In this document: one piece after another, positions 51,196 to 59,766 of the stretch
How the letters are laid out: every line of letters begins with the position of its first letter
How positions within the stretch are numbered: the stretch's first letter is position 1
DNA from: Mesorhizobium japonicum MAFF 303099
Lineage (GTDB): Bacteria > Pseudomonadota > Alphaproteobacteria > Rhizobiales > Rhizobiaceae
DNA length: 64,000 nucleotides
Reading direction: 5' to 3'
Assembly (NCBI RefSeq): GCF_000009625.1
Contig: NC_002678.2
Location: 2,542,001 to 2,606,000 of the forward strand
The notes under the pieces: model-generated
Seen by the model: only the letters and a program-made list of their open reading frames with translations
Database searches by the model: none
What the model was told of the DNA's origin: nothing
Translations under genes and position numbers: made by a program

Positions 51196-52266
51196 TCAAG
51201 CCGGAAGGCGCCACATTCGCACTCTTCCTGTACCACGCAGTTCCGTTTCCGCGAGTGGGTCACAAGCAAAATCTGGCCCAAGCAGTCTGCGTGTTGCATC
51301 CGAAATACGGATTTCATCGGGCTCCGCGGACGTTTGAATACGTGCGGCGAGATTAACGGTCTCGCCCCACAGGTCGTAAGCAAACCGCCTTTTGCCTATG
51401 ACGCCCGCGACGATTGGTCCTGAGTGAATTCCAATTCTGAGCCTTAGCCGTTCTCCTGCGAAGCGTTCGTGCTGAACCGCCTCCCGCAGTTCAAGTGCAT
51501 AGCGCGCGAGGGCTTCTGCATGATCGGGTCGCGCAGCAGGCAGGCCGGCGACCACCATCACACAGTCGCCGATTGTCTTGATCTTTTCGCAGCCGTATTG
51601 TTCCGACAGCCGATCCGCCGCTTTGAAGAAGTAATTTAAAATAGCGAGCGTCGTCACGGCTCCGACGCTCCGCGCTCTTTCCGTAAAACCGACGATGTCG
51701 GCAAAAAGCACACTTACCTCTGCGTGGTTGTCTGCAATTTGTTCGTCCGCTTTTAACCGCTCCGCGATCGACGCCGGAAGAATGTTGAGGAGCAGGGTTT
51801 CGGCGCGCTGGTATTCACGCTGCAATCCCTCTTGGCTCTCCCTCAACGCCTCGTTCATCGATTGTAATTTCTCGTTGAGTTGACGCTCCCTCTCTTGCAG
51901 GAGCGTCATTTCATAAGCCTTCTGTTGAAGCCGCTGCTTATTGTCGCGTTCGGCGGTGGCGTCGAGAAAGAGCAGCCACACGTAGGCATTGTCAGCAAAA
52001 AGATGAAGGTCCGCGACACGCCCGCTGGGCAGTTCGACCATGGCCATATGATATGGGAGCTCCGGGGAAGGCAGCAAACCTTCCATGAATTCAAGCTGAT
52101 CGGCAACCGGCTGACCAATGCGAAGCGATGAGAGCCCGTAATGTTTAACGTTACCGCCCTTCGCAGCTACGCAAAGCTGGGCGTCAATTTTCAGATAAGC
52201 GATAGAGTGCTCGTTATAAAAAAAATTATAAATCCAGCTTCCGACTTCTTTTGGCAATCTATGCAT
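51196..52266 (-). CDS. Class III adenylate cyclase with N-terminal PAS-like and coiled-coil parts
   Basis: Makes cAMP from ATP. Of 356 residues, about 1-112 form a PAS-like sensor (ending VWLLFLDATAERDN), about 113-165 a coiled coil (LQERERQLNEKLQSMNEAL), and about 180-330 the catalytic domain. Metal-binding Asp residues sit in LFADIVGFTERA and IGDCVMVV. The adenine-selecting Lys (EKIKTIGD) and Asp (FAYDLWGETVN) and the transition-state Asn-Arg (VNLAARI) are all present, so it should be active and ATP-specific. It starts 3 bases after the GTPase stop and lies upstream of the cAMP-gated channel. Confidence 0.93.
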   Translation of the reverse strand: MHRLPKEVGSWIYNFFYNEHSIAYLKIDAQLCVAAKGGNVKHYGLSSLRIGQPVADQLEFMEGLLPSPELPYHMAMVELPSGRVADLHLFADNAYVWLLFLDATAERDNKQRLQQKAYEMTLLQERERQLNEKLQSMNEALRESQEGLQREYQRAETLLLNILPASIAERLKADEQIADNHAEVSVLFADIVGFTERARSVGAVTTLAILNYFFKAADRLSEQYGCEKIKTIGDCVMVVAGLPAARPDHAEALARYALELREAVQHERFAGERLRLRIGIHSGPIVAGVIGKRRFAYDLWGETVNLAARIQTSAEPDEIRISDATRRLLGPDFACDPLAETELRGTGRVRMWRLPA

Positions 52267-52269
52267 GGT

Positions 52270-52764
52270 CTATTTGGCAACCATCGAAGCAAGTTGATGA
52301 AACGCATCATCAACATACTCACCAGAAAGCGCACTTGTTAAATAGATTTGCCATCCAAGCTGCCTCAGATTGTCAATGTCACCATCCGATATTTCCCACC
52401 GATCAGCAAGATCGGATTTGTTGAACAGCAATACAAACGGCATAGTGCCGAATTCAGCCTCGACTCGCTCACGCAGCGTGAGCGCCGCGGCAAGAGTAGC
52501 GGCACGGGTTCCATCAACGACAAGCACGAGCCCAGTCGCACCTCGCACATGGCTGACGCGGAATGAGCCGATATCGTCTTCGCCGGCCAAATCCCACAAA
52601 ATCAGATCCACGGTTTTGTCCGGGAGTGCGACGCTCTTCTTGTCGATTTTCACTCCCACCGTGGTCAAGTAGGTTTCTGAAAAGATGCTTTGTACAAACC
52701 TGCGAACCAGACTCGTCTTTCCGACACCGAACCCGCCCAACATGCAGATCTTTTTTTGCAACAT
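52270..52764 (-). CDS. Ras/Rab-like small GTPase
   Basis: A 164-residue GTPase with all G motifs: G1 GGFGVGKTSLVRRF, a Thr-containing switch I (TTVGVKIDKK), G3 DLAGEDDIG, G4 NKSD and G5 TSALSG. In place of the usual D-T-A-G-Q-E it reads D-L-A-G-E-D, so the catalytic Gln is Glu and intrinsic hydrolysis may be slow. ATG 52764 has GGAG nearby; GTG 52776, which overlaps the upstream stop, would add four residues. No lipidation motif is seen. It lies between the OmpA-domain gene and the cyclase. Confidence 0.92.
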   Translation of the reverse strand: MLQKKICMLGGFGVGKTSLVRRFVQSIFSETYLTTVGVKIDKKSVALPDKTVDLILWDLAGEDDIGSFRVSHVRGATGLVLVVDGTRAATLAAALTLRERVEAEFGTMPFVLLFNKSDLADRWEISDGDIDNLRQLGWQIYLTSALSGEYVDDAFHQLASMVAK

Positions 52765-52775
52765 CTTGAGCTCCA

Positions 52776-55700
52776 CTAGTCCAGGTTTACCGTAATCGAA
52801 ACCCGGCGATTGGTGGAGCTCCCAGTTTGACTATTTTCAGGCACCAGCGGCTCAAAGGTGCCCGCGCCCCGAACCAGCAGCAGTTCCGGAGCGACGCCGC
52901 GCTTGTTGAGAAGCGCACGAACTGTCTCGGCGCGGGCTGCGCTGATCGACGCGTTGGCCGTCTCACGCCCCGTGGCGTCCGAATGGCCGGTTAACATGAA
53001 CCGCGCTGTTACGCCTGACTTGCGGGCATTTTCGGCGAATTCCTTTATTTGATCCGCCAATCTGTCGAGAACCGGCGTCTGCTCTGGTCCCGGCACAACT
53101 TTGCCGGAATAGAAGAAAATATCGGTCGCCTGGATGGCCTCTCGCAAATCATTAAGTTCTGCAAGGTTCAGCTCCTGCAGCTGCGAGACATCCAGAACCA
53201 CTCCGTCCGCCGAAAGTTGTTCGGCGGCGGCCCGCGCCCGGTTGATCCAGTTGGCAGGAGCCTCACCCACGACAACGATGCGACCCTGGATGATCGAAAG
53301 CAGAACCGATTTCGGCGGGGTCAGCGAAGCCTGCAACCGCTTCACCACGAACTTCGGATCAAGGCTCTGATAGAATTGCCACTGTGAATGAACGCGGGCG
53401 GGATCAACCTCCGTTCCGTGCAGCAGAGCTTGCGGGTCGGCGGCAAGCGGGTCTCTCAGGCCGGAAATGTAGAAATCTCCGCCCCTTTCCGTTTGCTGGG
53501 CGACGATGATTCCCGGTTGGGCCTCAAGTCGCGACACATAATACTGCCAATGCTCCGCCGCGCGCGCTTCGGGGCTTACATCACGAACCTTGGAGATGTC
53601 GAATTCCGGTCCGCCTGCCGAAAGCTGTCGGGCCGCCGCGCGCGCCTTATCTATCCAGGTGTCGGGAGCCTCACCCTCGGCAATGATGCGATCATTGACG
53701 ATCGAAAATCGCACTGTATCCGGCGGATACAGCGACGCCGTCAGCCGCTTCAACACGAACTCCGGCTCAAGGCTCTGATAGAATTTCCACTGCGAATGAA
53801 CGCGGGCGGGATCGACCTGCGTTCCCGACAACAGCGACTGCGGGTCGGCGCCAAGCGGGTCTCTCAGGCCGGCAACATAGAATTGGCCGTCGCGTATCTT
53901 TTGCTCTGCAACGATGATGCCCGGCTGGGTCTCCAGTCGCGACACATAGGCCTGCCAGCGCTCCGCCTCGCGTTCTTCGAGGCTTACATCACGGACCCCG
54001 GAGATATCGAACACCGGCCCGCCTGCCGACAGCTGCTGGGCGGCGGCCTGCGCCCGGCCGATCCAGGTGGCAGGAGCCTCGCCCTCGGCAACGATGCGAT
54101 CCTTGATGATCGAAAGTCGTACTGTATCCGGCGGAGCCAGCGACGCCGTCAGCCGCTTCAACACGAACTCCGGCTCAAGGCTCTGATAGAATTTCCACTG
54201 CGAATGAACGCCGGCGGGATCGACCTGCGTTCCCGACAACAGCGACTGCGGGTCGGCGCCAAGCGGGTCTCTCAGGCCGGCAACATAGAATTGGCCGTCG
54301 CGTATCTTTTGCTCTGCAACGATGATGCCCGGCTGGGTCTCCAGTCGCGACACATAGGCCTGCCAGCGCTCCGCCTCGCGTTCTTCGAGGCTTACATCAC
54401 GGACCCCGGAGATATCGAACACCGGCCCGCCTGCCGAAAGCTGCTGGGCGGCGGCCTGCGCCCGGCCGATCCAGGTGGCAGGAGCCTCGCCCTCGGCAAC
54501 GATGCGATCCTTGATGATCGAAAGTAGTACTGTATCCGGCGGAGCCAGCGACGCCGTCAGCCGCTTCAACACGAACTCCGGCTCAAGGCTCTGATAGAAT
54601 TTCCACTGCGAATGAACGCGGGCGGGATCGACCTGCGTTCCCGACAACAGCGACTGCGGGTCGGCGCTTAGCGGGTCTCTCAGGCCGGCAACATAGAATT
54701 GGCCAAAGCGTACCTTTTGTTCGGCAACGATGATGCCCGGCTGGGTCTCCAGTCGCGACACATAGGCCTGCCAGCGCTGCCCGGATTGCCAGGAAAGAAG
54801 GACCCAACCGCCTGCCGGAACTAAAAGCAGCAGGACTGCAACCACCACCAGCCACGGAAATCCCTGGTTTGCTTCCTCCTGCTTCAGCTCAACGCACGTC
54901 TGCAATTGCGCCTCTACGCCGGCCAACTGCGAACTGTCGCCGTCAAACTCCCCTAAAGCCTGTGAGCATTCCTCATGGATGCGAAGCAATACATCGCGAA
55001 CTATTTCATGTAATTCCTCTGGCGGATTTCCTCGGATCACCGAAACCAAGGTCGCAAATTGTCCAACTTCTGACCAGAGACGAAGGTCGCCAAAACGAAT
55101 AGTGTCCAGACTGCTCTGTTCTTTCTCGTTAAATGAGTCCTTCACAAAATCTTGAATTGCACTAAGCATCGAAGAAATGAGTTGAGGATCCTCGCTCGTC
55201 GCGTTGTCGGCAGCTACATGCGCTATCAAAAGTCCGGAATTTCGGCTAATAAGGAAGACATGCTCTACACGATAGACAAGAGAATGTTTAAGAACAACTT
55301 CCGAGAAGCTAGCACCGGTTCTCCAAGATTCAAATCTCCACTTGAGCCCATGCCAAGTAAATATATGCCTTAAAGTTTCATTCAGCGATTGAAAGGTCTG
55401 GTCGATCTTTTCCCCGATCGACTTGCGAATTGCCGGCAGAAACACCGGGTATAATATATCCGTCAGCGTGCGCGGGCTCTTCTGGATCGACCGTTGCACA
55501 GCCCTTTCGACAGCTGGCGCAAGGGCCTCGCCGAGTTGCGCATGAGGCGCTCGTGCGGCCGCACTGGGAAGAACGTCGCCCACGGCTGCCGCGAGCTGCT
55601 CCGGTTCGTCCAGCAGATGCGTAACTCGTGAAAGCTCTGAAATTTCGCGGCTGACCAGCAACTGGCGCAGCGTTTCCATACGAGGATCGGCGCTTGGAAC

Positions 55701-55841
55701 TCCGTCGAAACGCGCACGGTAGTCCGGATCAACGTTCCGGGCAATTTCGATCAAAAGACGAGCCAGAGCCTCGCGATCAATCTCTGTATCGTTCGAGGCT
55801 GTTCTTTTCGGAAGGCTGATTGGGTCGACGGTCGACGTCAA
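52776..55841 (-). CDS. Large membrane protein with four tandem repeats and a C-terminal OmpA domain
   Basis: A 1021-residue protein. Residues 1-325 are predicted cytoplasmic. One transmembrane helix (about 329-352, FPWLVVVAVLLLLVPAGGWV) leads to four tandem 136-residue repeats (356-491, 492-627, 628-763, 764-899), each ending in a BON-like beta-alpha unit (DRIVAEGEAPATWIGRA). A C-terminal OmpA/MotB-type peptidoglycan-binding domain follows (LTGHSDATG, TNRRVSITV). It could join the cytoplasmic GTPase to the cell wall. It starts 7 bases after the coiled-coil gene stop. No catalytic motif is visible. Confidence 0.9.
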   Translation of the reverse strand: MTSTVDPISLPKRTASNDTEIDREALARLLIEIARNVDPDYRARFDGVPSADPRMETLRQLLVSREISELSRVTHLLDEPEQLAAAVGDVLPSAAARAPHAQLGEALAPAVERAVQRSIQKSPRTLTDILYPVFLPAIRKSIGEKIDQTFQSLNETLRHIFTWHGLKWRFESWRTGASFSEVVLKHSLVYRVEHVFLISRNSGLLIAHVAADNATSEDPQLISSMLSAIQDFVKDSFNEKEQSSLDTIRFGDLRLWSEVGQFATLVSVIRGNPPEELHEIVRDVLLRIHEECSQALGEFDGDSSQLAGVEAQLQTCVELKQEEANQGFPWLVVVAVLLLLVPAGGWVLLSWQSGQRWQAYVSRLETQPGIIVAEQKVRFGQFYVAGLRDPLSADPQSLLSGTQVDPARVHSQWKFYQSLEPEFVLKRLTASLAPPDTVLLSIIKDRIVAEGEAPATWIGRAQAAAQQLSAGGPVFDISGVRDVSLEEREAERWQAYVSRLETQPGIIVAEQKIRDGQFYVAGLRDPLGADPQSLLSGTQVDPAGVHSQWKFYQSLEPEFVLKRLTASLAPPDTVRLSIIKDRIVAEGEAPATWIGRAQAAAQQLSAGGPVFDISGVRDVSLEEREAERWQAYVSRLETQPGIIVAEQKIRDGQFYVAGLRDPLGADPQSLLSGTQVDPARVHSQWKFYQSLEPEFVLKRLTASLYPPDTVRFSIVNDRIIAEGEAPDTWIDKARAAARQLSAGGPEFDISKVRDVSPEARAAEHWQYYVSRLEAQPGIIVAQQTERGGDFYISGLRDPLAADPQALLHGTEVDPARVHSQWQFYQSLDPKFVVKRLQASLTPPKSVLLSIIQGRIVVVGEAPANWINRARAAAEQLSADGVVLDVSQLQELNLAELNDLREAIQATDIFFYSGKVVPGPEQTPVLDRLADQIKEFAENARKSGVTARFMLTGHSDATGRETANASISAARAETVRALLNKRGVAPELLLVRGAGTFEPLVPENSQTGSSTNRRVSITVNLD
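53145..54776 (-). repeat. Four 408-bp in-frame tandem repeats
   Basis: Units run 54776-54369, 54368-53961, 53960-53553 and 53552-53145 (minus strand). The second and third are almost identical in DNA (for example the GTTCCCGACAACAGCGACTG segments at 53821, 54229 and 54637 are exactly 408 bases apart), while the fourth is diverged. This indicates recent duplication by unequal recombination. No non-coding spacer exists between units. Confidence 0.97.
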
Positions 55842-55848
55842 GGTCCCA

Positions 55849-56514
55849 TCAACTCGCTTTCCAACTACGGTCCGAGTTGCTCTTGCTGCCGACGGGATCC
55901 TGATTCAGACATTTTGCAACCTCGACAAACAGGCCAGCCAAAAGATTTCGGTCGGTCTTGACGTTGCTGAGATCGGCAAACATTTTCTCTATCAGCATCT
56001 GAACGCCTTCATTCTTCTGCTTGATTTCCTCACGCAGTGAATGATCGTTCCGATTTATCCGGTCCGCGACGTCGCGCTCAAGCGCGCTCAATTGATCCGA
56101 CAACGCGCGCACCTGCTTTTCAAGTGCCTGGTTTTGCTCGCGAAGATTCCGATCAATCTCCTTGTCGGCATCGGCTCGTGAATCTTTTTCGTTCCGCAAT
56201 TGCCCCGCAAGCGAATCGACCTGCTTCTTTGCATTTGTCTCGTACATGTCGAGATTGCGCTTGGCCTCGGATTCGACATCCTTGAAGCGTTGCAAGACCC
56301 GTTCTTCAAGCTTGGAGAAGCGGCGGTCATAGTCCTGCATCTGGTTGCCGAACAGCAGATCACGTATCTTGTCGACACCTACAGCGTCGCCGGAGCCCCC
56401 GCTTTCGCGAGCCTGGACCCCCATGAAGTTCAGCCCGTTTCCTTCTGCGTTACCTATCAGATTTCCGTCCGCCTTCTTTTCTGAAGAAGCGGAATTCGAA
56501 GATTCCTTTGCCAT
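55849..56514 (-). CDS. Coiled-coil protein, first gene of the GTPase/cyclase operon
   Basis: A 221-residue soluble protein, not recognised as a named family. Residues 1-45 are Ser/Gly/Asn-rich and disordered. About residues 45-185 form an extended coiled coil (RFSKLEERVLQRFKDVESEAKRNLD as LEERVLQRFKDVESEAKRNL, REQNQALEKQVRALSDQLSAL). The C-terminus is short (LLAGLFVEVAKCLNQ). GGAAGGG precedes the ATG at 56514; a longer frame to 56706 would run through the permease remnant. It could be a GTPase effector or scaffold. Confidence 0.8.
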   Translation of the reverse strand: MAKESSNSASSEKKADGNLIGNAEGNGLNFMGVQARESGGSGDAVGVDKIRDLLFGNQMQDYDRRFSKLEERVLQRFKDVESEAKRNLDMYETNAKKQVDSLAGQLRNEKDSRADADKEIDRNLREQNQALEKQVRALSDQLSALERDVADRINRNDHSLREEIKQKNEGVQMLIEKMFADLSNVKTDRNLLAGLFVEVAKCLNQDPVGSKSNSDRSWKAS

Positions 56515-56668
56515 GTTTTTGCCCTTCCATTTGAACACCTGCCACAGTGCGAAACCCCAAATATTAGAAAGTAAGCATGTCAGCAAAATACCCGACCCGC
56601 AAGCCGGTATCGTCTTGACTTGAGCCGATTTGTGGGGCAGCCGAACGCTGCGTCGCCGAGGCAACAAT

Positions 56669-56815
56669 GGTGATACGCCAGAAAATCCGGCCTTCGCCGG
56701 CGCCATCGATCGTCGCCGCCTGATCCAGATCTCCAGGCAGATCGAGCATGTAGGCGCGGATAAGGAACGTGGTCAGCGGCACCCGGCATCCGCTTTGTCC
56801 GAACAGATACGAATT
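56669..56815 (-). pseudogene. Remnant of a sugar ABC-transporter permease (MalG type)
   Basis: About 49 codons without a usable start or a rest of the gene. FGQSGCRVPLTTFLIRAYML and DLPGDLDQAATIDGAGEGRI match the EAA loop region of carbohydrate permeases, ending WRIT. It shows that a larger gene once lay here and was cut away, at the edge of the channel/cyclase module. Confidence 0.75.
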
Positions 56816-57159
56816 TCGTAATTAATACAGTAGCATCCTCATCAACCCTGCCGAGAATTCACACCTGCCGTTGCGAAAGCGGAAGCGAACGATGCCGGGG
56901 GGCGATCAGCGGGGTCGCTGCAACGTTTCGTCTGGACTTTCTCAGTCCTCGGAAATCTCTTCGTTCGACCCCGTTCACAACGCTCCGCATTCCAAATTCA
57001 TCTGCACCGCCTTCGAGCCGTTCCGGAGTGGAACGCTGCGGGGGGGGAACCGCGGCTTGAAACAATCCGCGCAGCCAGCGCCGCCGGCGCGCCCGGAACG
57101 TACGTCAAGTTGACATCGCCTGTAGCAAGCGGGCAACTGAGCAGACGCAGCTTCCTGGC

Positions 57160-57188
57160 TTGAGCATATGGACCCTCTTGGGTAATAC
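57160..57188 (+). promoter_or_regulatory. Promoter-like site of the glycosyltransferase cluster
   Basis: TTGAGC-N17-TAATAC, about 117 bases before the ATG at 57306. Confidence 0.4.
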
Positions 57189-57305
57189 AGATTGAAAATT
57201 GCGCCTCAATATTTCAAAACAGGTCGGGAGCGCTGCGGGGATGGTTTCGAAGCCTGAGGGGTCGCCGACGGTCCTCAAAACGAGAATTCTAAAAGACGTT
57301 CAACA

Positions 57306-58520
57306 ATGACCCAGCACGTACAAAACGCTCGAATTCTCATGTACAGCCACGATACGTTCGGGCTCGGCCACTTGCAGCGCTGCCGGACGATCGCGCATTC
57401 GCTGGTCGAGGATTTCCGCGGACTTCAGGTGCTTATCATTTCGGGTGCGACTATCGCTGGCGCCTTCGACTACCGCGCCCGTGTCGACTTCGTGAAGATC
57501 CCCAGCGTCATCAAGTTGCGCAACGGTGAGTACACCTCGCTGGAAAAGGATATCGATCTGCATGAGACGCTAAGGATGCGCCAGTCGATCATCCGCCACA
57601 CAGCCGAGACCTTCCGGCCGGATATCTTCATCGTCGACAAAGAACCGCTCGGTCTGCGCGGTGAGATTGAGGACACGCTGTCGTACCTCAAGACGCGGGG
57701 TACCACGCTCGTGCTTGGCCTGCGCGAGGTGATGGATGCGCCACATCTGCTCGAAGCAGAGTGGGCACGCAGGGATGTGATGCGCAAGATAGGCCTGTTC
57801 TACGACAGGGTCTGGGCCTATGGTCCGCCGGATTTCTACGATCCGTTGACCGGCTTGGATGTGCCTCCGGCTGTCAGGGCAAAGATGACCTTCGTCGGTT
57901 TCCTGCAACGGAGCCTGCCGCGGAACGAGTTGCCCGGCCACCGGCCCGAGGGCGACTATATCCTCGTTACCACCGGTGGCGGGGGTGACGGCGCCGAACT
58001 GATCCACGACGTCATAGATGCCTATCAACAGGATCCGCAATTGCAGCATAGGGCGCTGATCGTGCTTGGGCCTTACATGCCGGCGCGCAAGCGCAACAAG
58101 CTGCTCAAGAAGGGGTCCAAGATCCCCTACATCAAGATCATCGAGTTCGACAACCGCATGGAAGATCTGATTGCCGGTGCCAAGGCGGTGGTGGCGATGG
58201 GCGGCTACAACACCTATTGCGAGATACTGTCTTTCGACAAACCGGCGCTGATCGTGCCGCGCGTAGAGCCCCGAGAGGAACAACTGATCCGCGCAAAGCG
58301 CGCAGCCGAACTCGGCCTCATCGAGATGCTTTTGCCGGAAGAAGCCAAGGATTCTCAGCGGTTTGCCGATGCACTGGTGGTGCTGCCGGACCGGCCCCGC
58401 CCATCACAGAGCAATCCGCATCTGACGCTGGAAGGGCTGCCTCATATATCCGAGATCGTCGCGGAACTGCTCGACCGGCGGGCCGGCCATCACCTTTCGG
58501 TCATCGAAGGCATGAACTGA
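57306..58520 (+). CDS. MurG-like glycosyltransferase (first of three)
   Basis: A 404-residue GT-B fold protein. The N-terminal half begins ARILMYSHDTFGLGHLQRCRT, with the Gly-rich acceptor loop. The C-terminal half has the UDP-sugar-binding pattern ILVTTGGGGDGAELI, VVAMGGYNTYCEILSF and ALIVPRVEPREEQLIRA. It resembles UDP-GlcNAc-type transferases (Glyco_tran_28_C). The acceptor is probably a lipid or polysaccharide intermediate. The next gene begins one base after its stop. Confidence 0.85.
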   Translation: MTQHVQNARILMYSHDTFGLGHLQRCRTIAHSLVEDFRGLQVLIISGATIAGAFDYRARVDFVKIPSVIKLRNGEYTSLEKDIDLHETLRMRQSIIRHTAETFRPDIFIVDKEPLGLRGEIEDTLSYLKTRGTTLVLGLREVMDAPHLLEAEWARRDVMRKIGLFYDRVWAYGPPDFYDPLTGLDVPPAVRAKMTFVGFLQRSLPRNELPGHRPEGDYILVTTGGGGDGAELIHDVIDAYQQDPQLQHRALIVLGPYMPARKRNKLLKKGSKIPYIKIIEFDNRMEDLIAGAKAVVAMGGYNTYCEILSFDKPALIVPRVEPREEQLIRAKRAAELGLIEMLLPEEAKDSQRFADALVVLPDRPRPSQSNPHLTLEGLPHISEIVAELLDRRAGHHLSVIEGMN

Positions 58521-58521
58521 G

Positions 58522-59766
58522 TTGCAACATCGCAAGATCGTCGTGGTTCTGAAGGGCTATCCGCGGCTGTCGGAAACCTTCATCGCGCAGGAACTGCTCG
58601 GTCTGGAGCGTGCGGGGTTCGACCTGATACTCGTCGCGCTCAGGCGGCCGACCGACGCAAAACGCCACCCCGTGCATGACGAGATCAAGGCGCCCGTCCA
58701 TTATCTGCCCGAATATCTGCATGAAGAGCCGCTGCGCGTGGTTCGCTCGCTGTTCGCTTGTCTGATGCGGCCAGGCTTCTGGCGCGCGCTCGGATCGCTT
58801 GCTACCGATATCCCCCGCGACTTTACGCGCAATCGCGTGCGCCGCTTCGGGCAAGCGCTCGTGCTGGCGGCCGAATGGCCGGAAGACGCGGGCTGGCTGC
58901 ACGCACATTTCGCGCACACACCGGCATCGGTGACGCGCTATGCCAGCCAGCTTCGTGGCCTGCCCTGGAGCTGCTCGGCTCATGCCAAGGACATCTGGAC
59001 TTCGGCGAACTGGGATCTGGCTGGCAAGCTCTCCTCGGCACGTTGGACGGTCACTTGCACGAAAACCGGCTTCGACCGTCTGAAGAAACTCGCTAACGGC
59101 AACTCGTCTGTGCATCTGAGTTATCATGGGCTCGACCTTGATCGCTTCGGCAGTTTCGGCGAGGCTCGGAACCAACATGACGGCTCGACGCCGGACGAAC
59201 CGGTTATCGTTCTGAGTGTCGGGCGCGCCGTTGAAAAGAAAGGTTACGATACCTTGCTGGAGGCCCTTGCCCTCTTGCCTGGTGATTTGGCGTGGCGTTT
59301 CGAGCATATCGGCGGCGGCGAGGAACTGGAACGGCTCAAGGCGCTGGCGCAAAAACTCGGACTGGATGGTCGCGTCTCTTGGAAGGGCGCGCTTGCGCAG
59401 GAGGAGGTGCTTGAGCACTACCGCTGCGCCGACCTCTTCGCCCTGGCCTGCAGAATCACCGCAAATGGTGACCGGGACGGTCTGCCGAATGTTCTGGTGG
59501 AGGCGGCTAGCCAGCGGCTTGCCTGCGTGTCGACCGATATTTCTGGTGTGCCGGAGCTTTTGTCGCCGGACGAAACCGGGCTGCTGGTTCCGACGGAAAA
59601 TCCAGTTGCCCTGGCACAGGCGCTGGAGCGCCTGATCCGTGATCCCGCGCTGCGCGCCCGTCTCGGTGACGCCGCAGAGCGGCGCGTGCGCGACAATTTC
59701 AATCATATGGCAAGCATTGGACAGCTCAAGGAACTGTTCGAGCGGGAGTGGCGGGTCGCCGAATGA
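58522..59766 (+). CDS. GT4-family glycosyltransferase
   Basis: A 414-residue GT-B transferase starting at TTG 58522: YPRLSETFIAQELLGLERAG, HAHFAHTPASVTRYAS, then the GT1 C-terminal domain with VLSVGRAVEKKGYDTLLEAL, RVSWKGAL and the E-x7-E motif DGLPNVLVEAASQRLACVST (as GLPNVLVEAASQ). Similar to exopolysaccharide/LPS sugar transferases. Its stop overlaps the next start (ATGA). Confidence 0.9.
   Translation: MQHRKIVVVLKGYPRLSETFIAQELLGLERAGFDLILVALRRPTDAKRHPVHDEIKAPVHYLPEYLHEEPLRVVRSLFACLMRPGFWRALGSLATDIPRDFTRNRVRRFGQALVLAAEWPEDAGWLHAHFAHTPASVTRYASQLRGLPWSCSAHAKDIWTSANWDLAGKLSSARWTVTCTKTGFDRLKKLANGNSSVHLSYHGLDLDRFGSFGEARNQHDGSTPDEPVIVLSVGRAVEKKGYDTLLEALALLPGDLAWRFEHIGGGEELERLKALAQKLGLDGRVSWKGALAQEEVLEHYRCADLFALACRITANGDRDGLPNVLVEAASQRLACVSTDISGVPELLSPDETGLLVPTENPVALAQALERLIRDPALRARLGDAAERRVRDNFNHMASIGQLKELFEREWRVAE

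Larger units (their letters stand above)
56515..57305. other. 791-base region with gene debris and a promoter
   Basis: Contains the permease remnant (56669-56815), a G8 homopolymer (57039-57046), short ORFs that look spurious, and a promoter-like TTGAGC-N17-TAATAC (57160-57188) facing the glycosyltransferases. It must also hold the promoter of the minus-strand operon that starts at 56514. No intact gene. Confidence 0.6.

Noticed and set aside
53388..54527. 379-codon plus-strand ORF with internal repeats
   Set aside because: Its repeats simply mirror the 408-bp tandem repeats of the minus-strand OmpA-domain gene.
53145..54776. Repeat array considered as a CRISPR or satellite
   Set aside because: Unit is 408 bases, coding and in frame, with no spacers.
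56859..57065. 68-codon minus-strand ORF in the debris region
   Set aside because: No ribosome-binding site or family similarity; Arg/Pro-rich as random GC-rich frames are.
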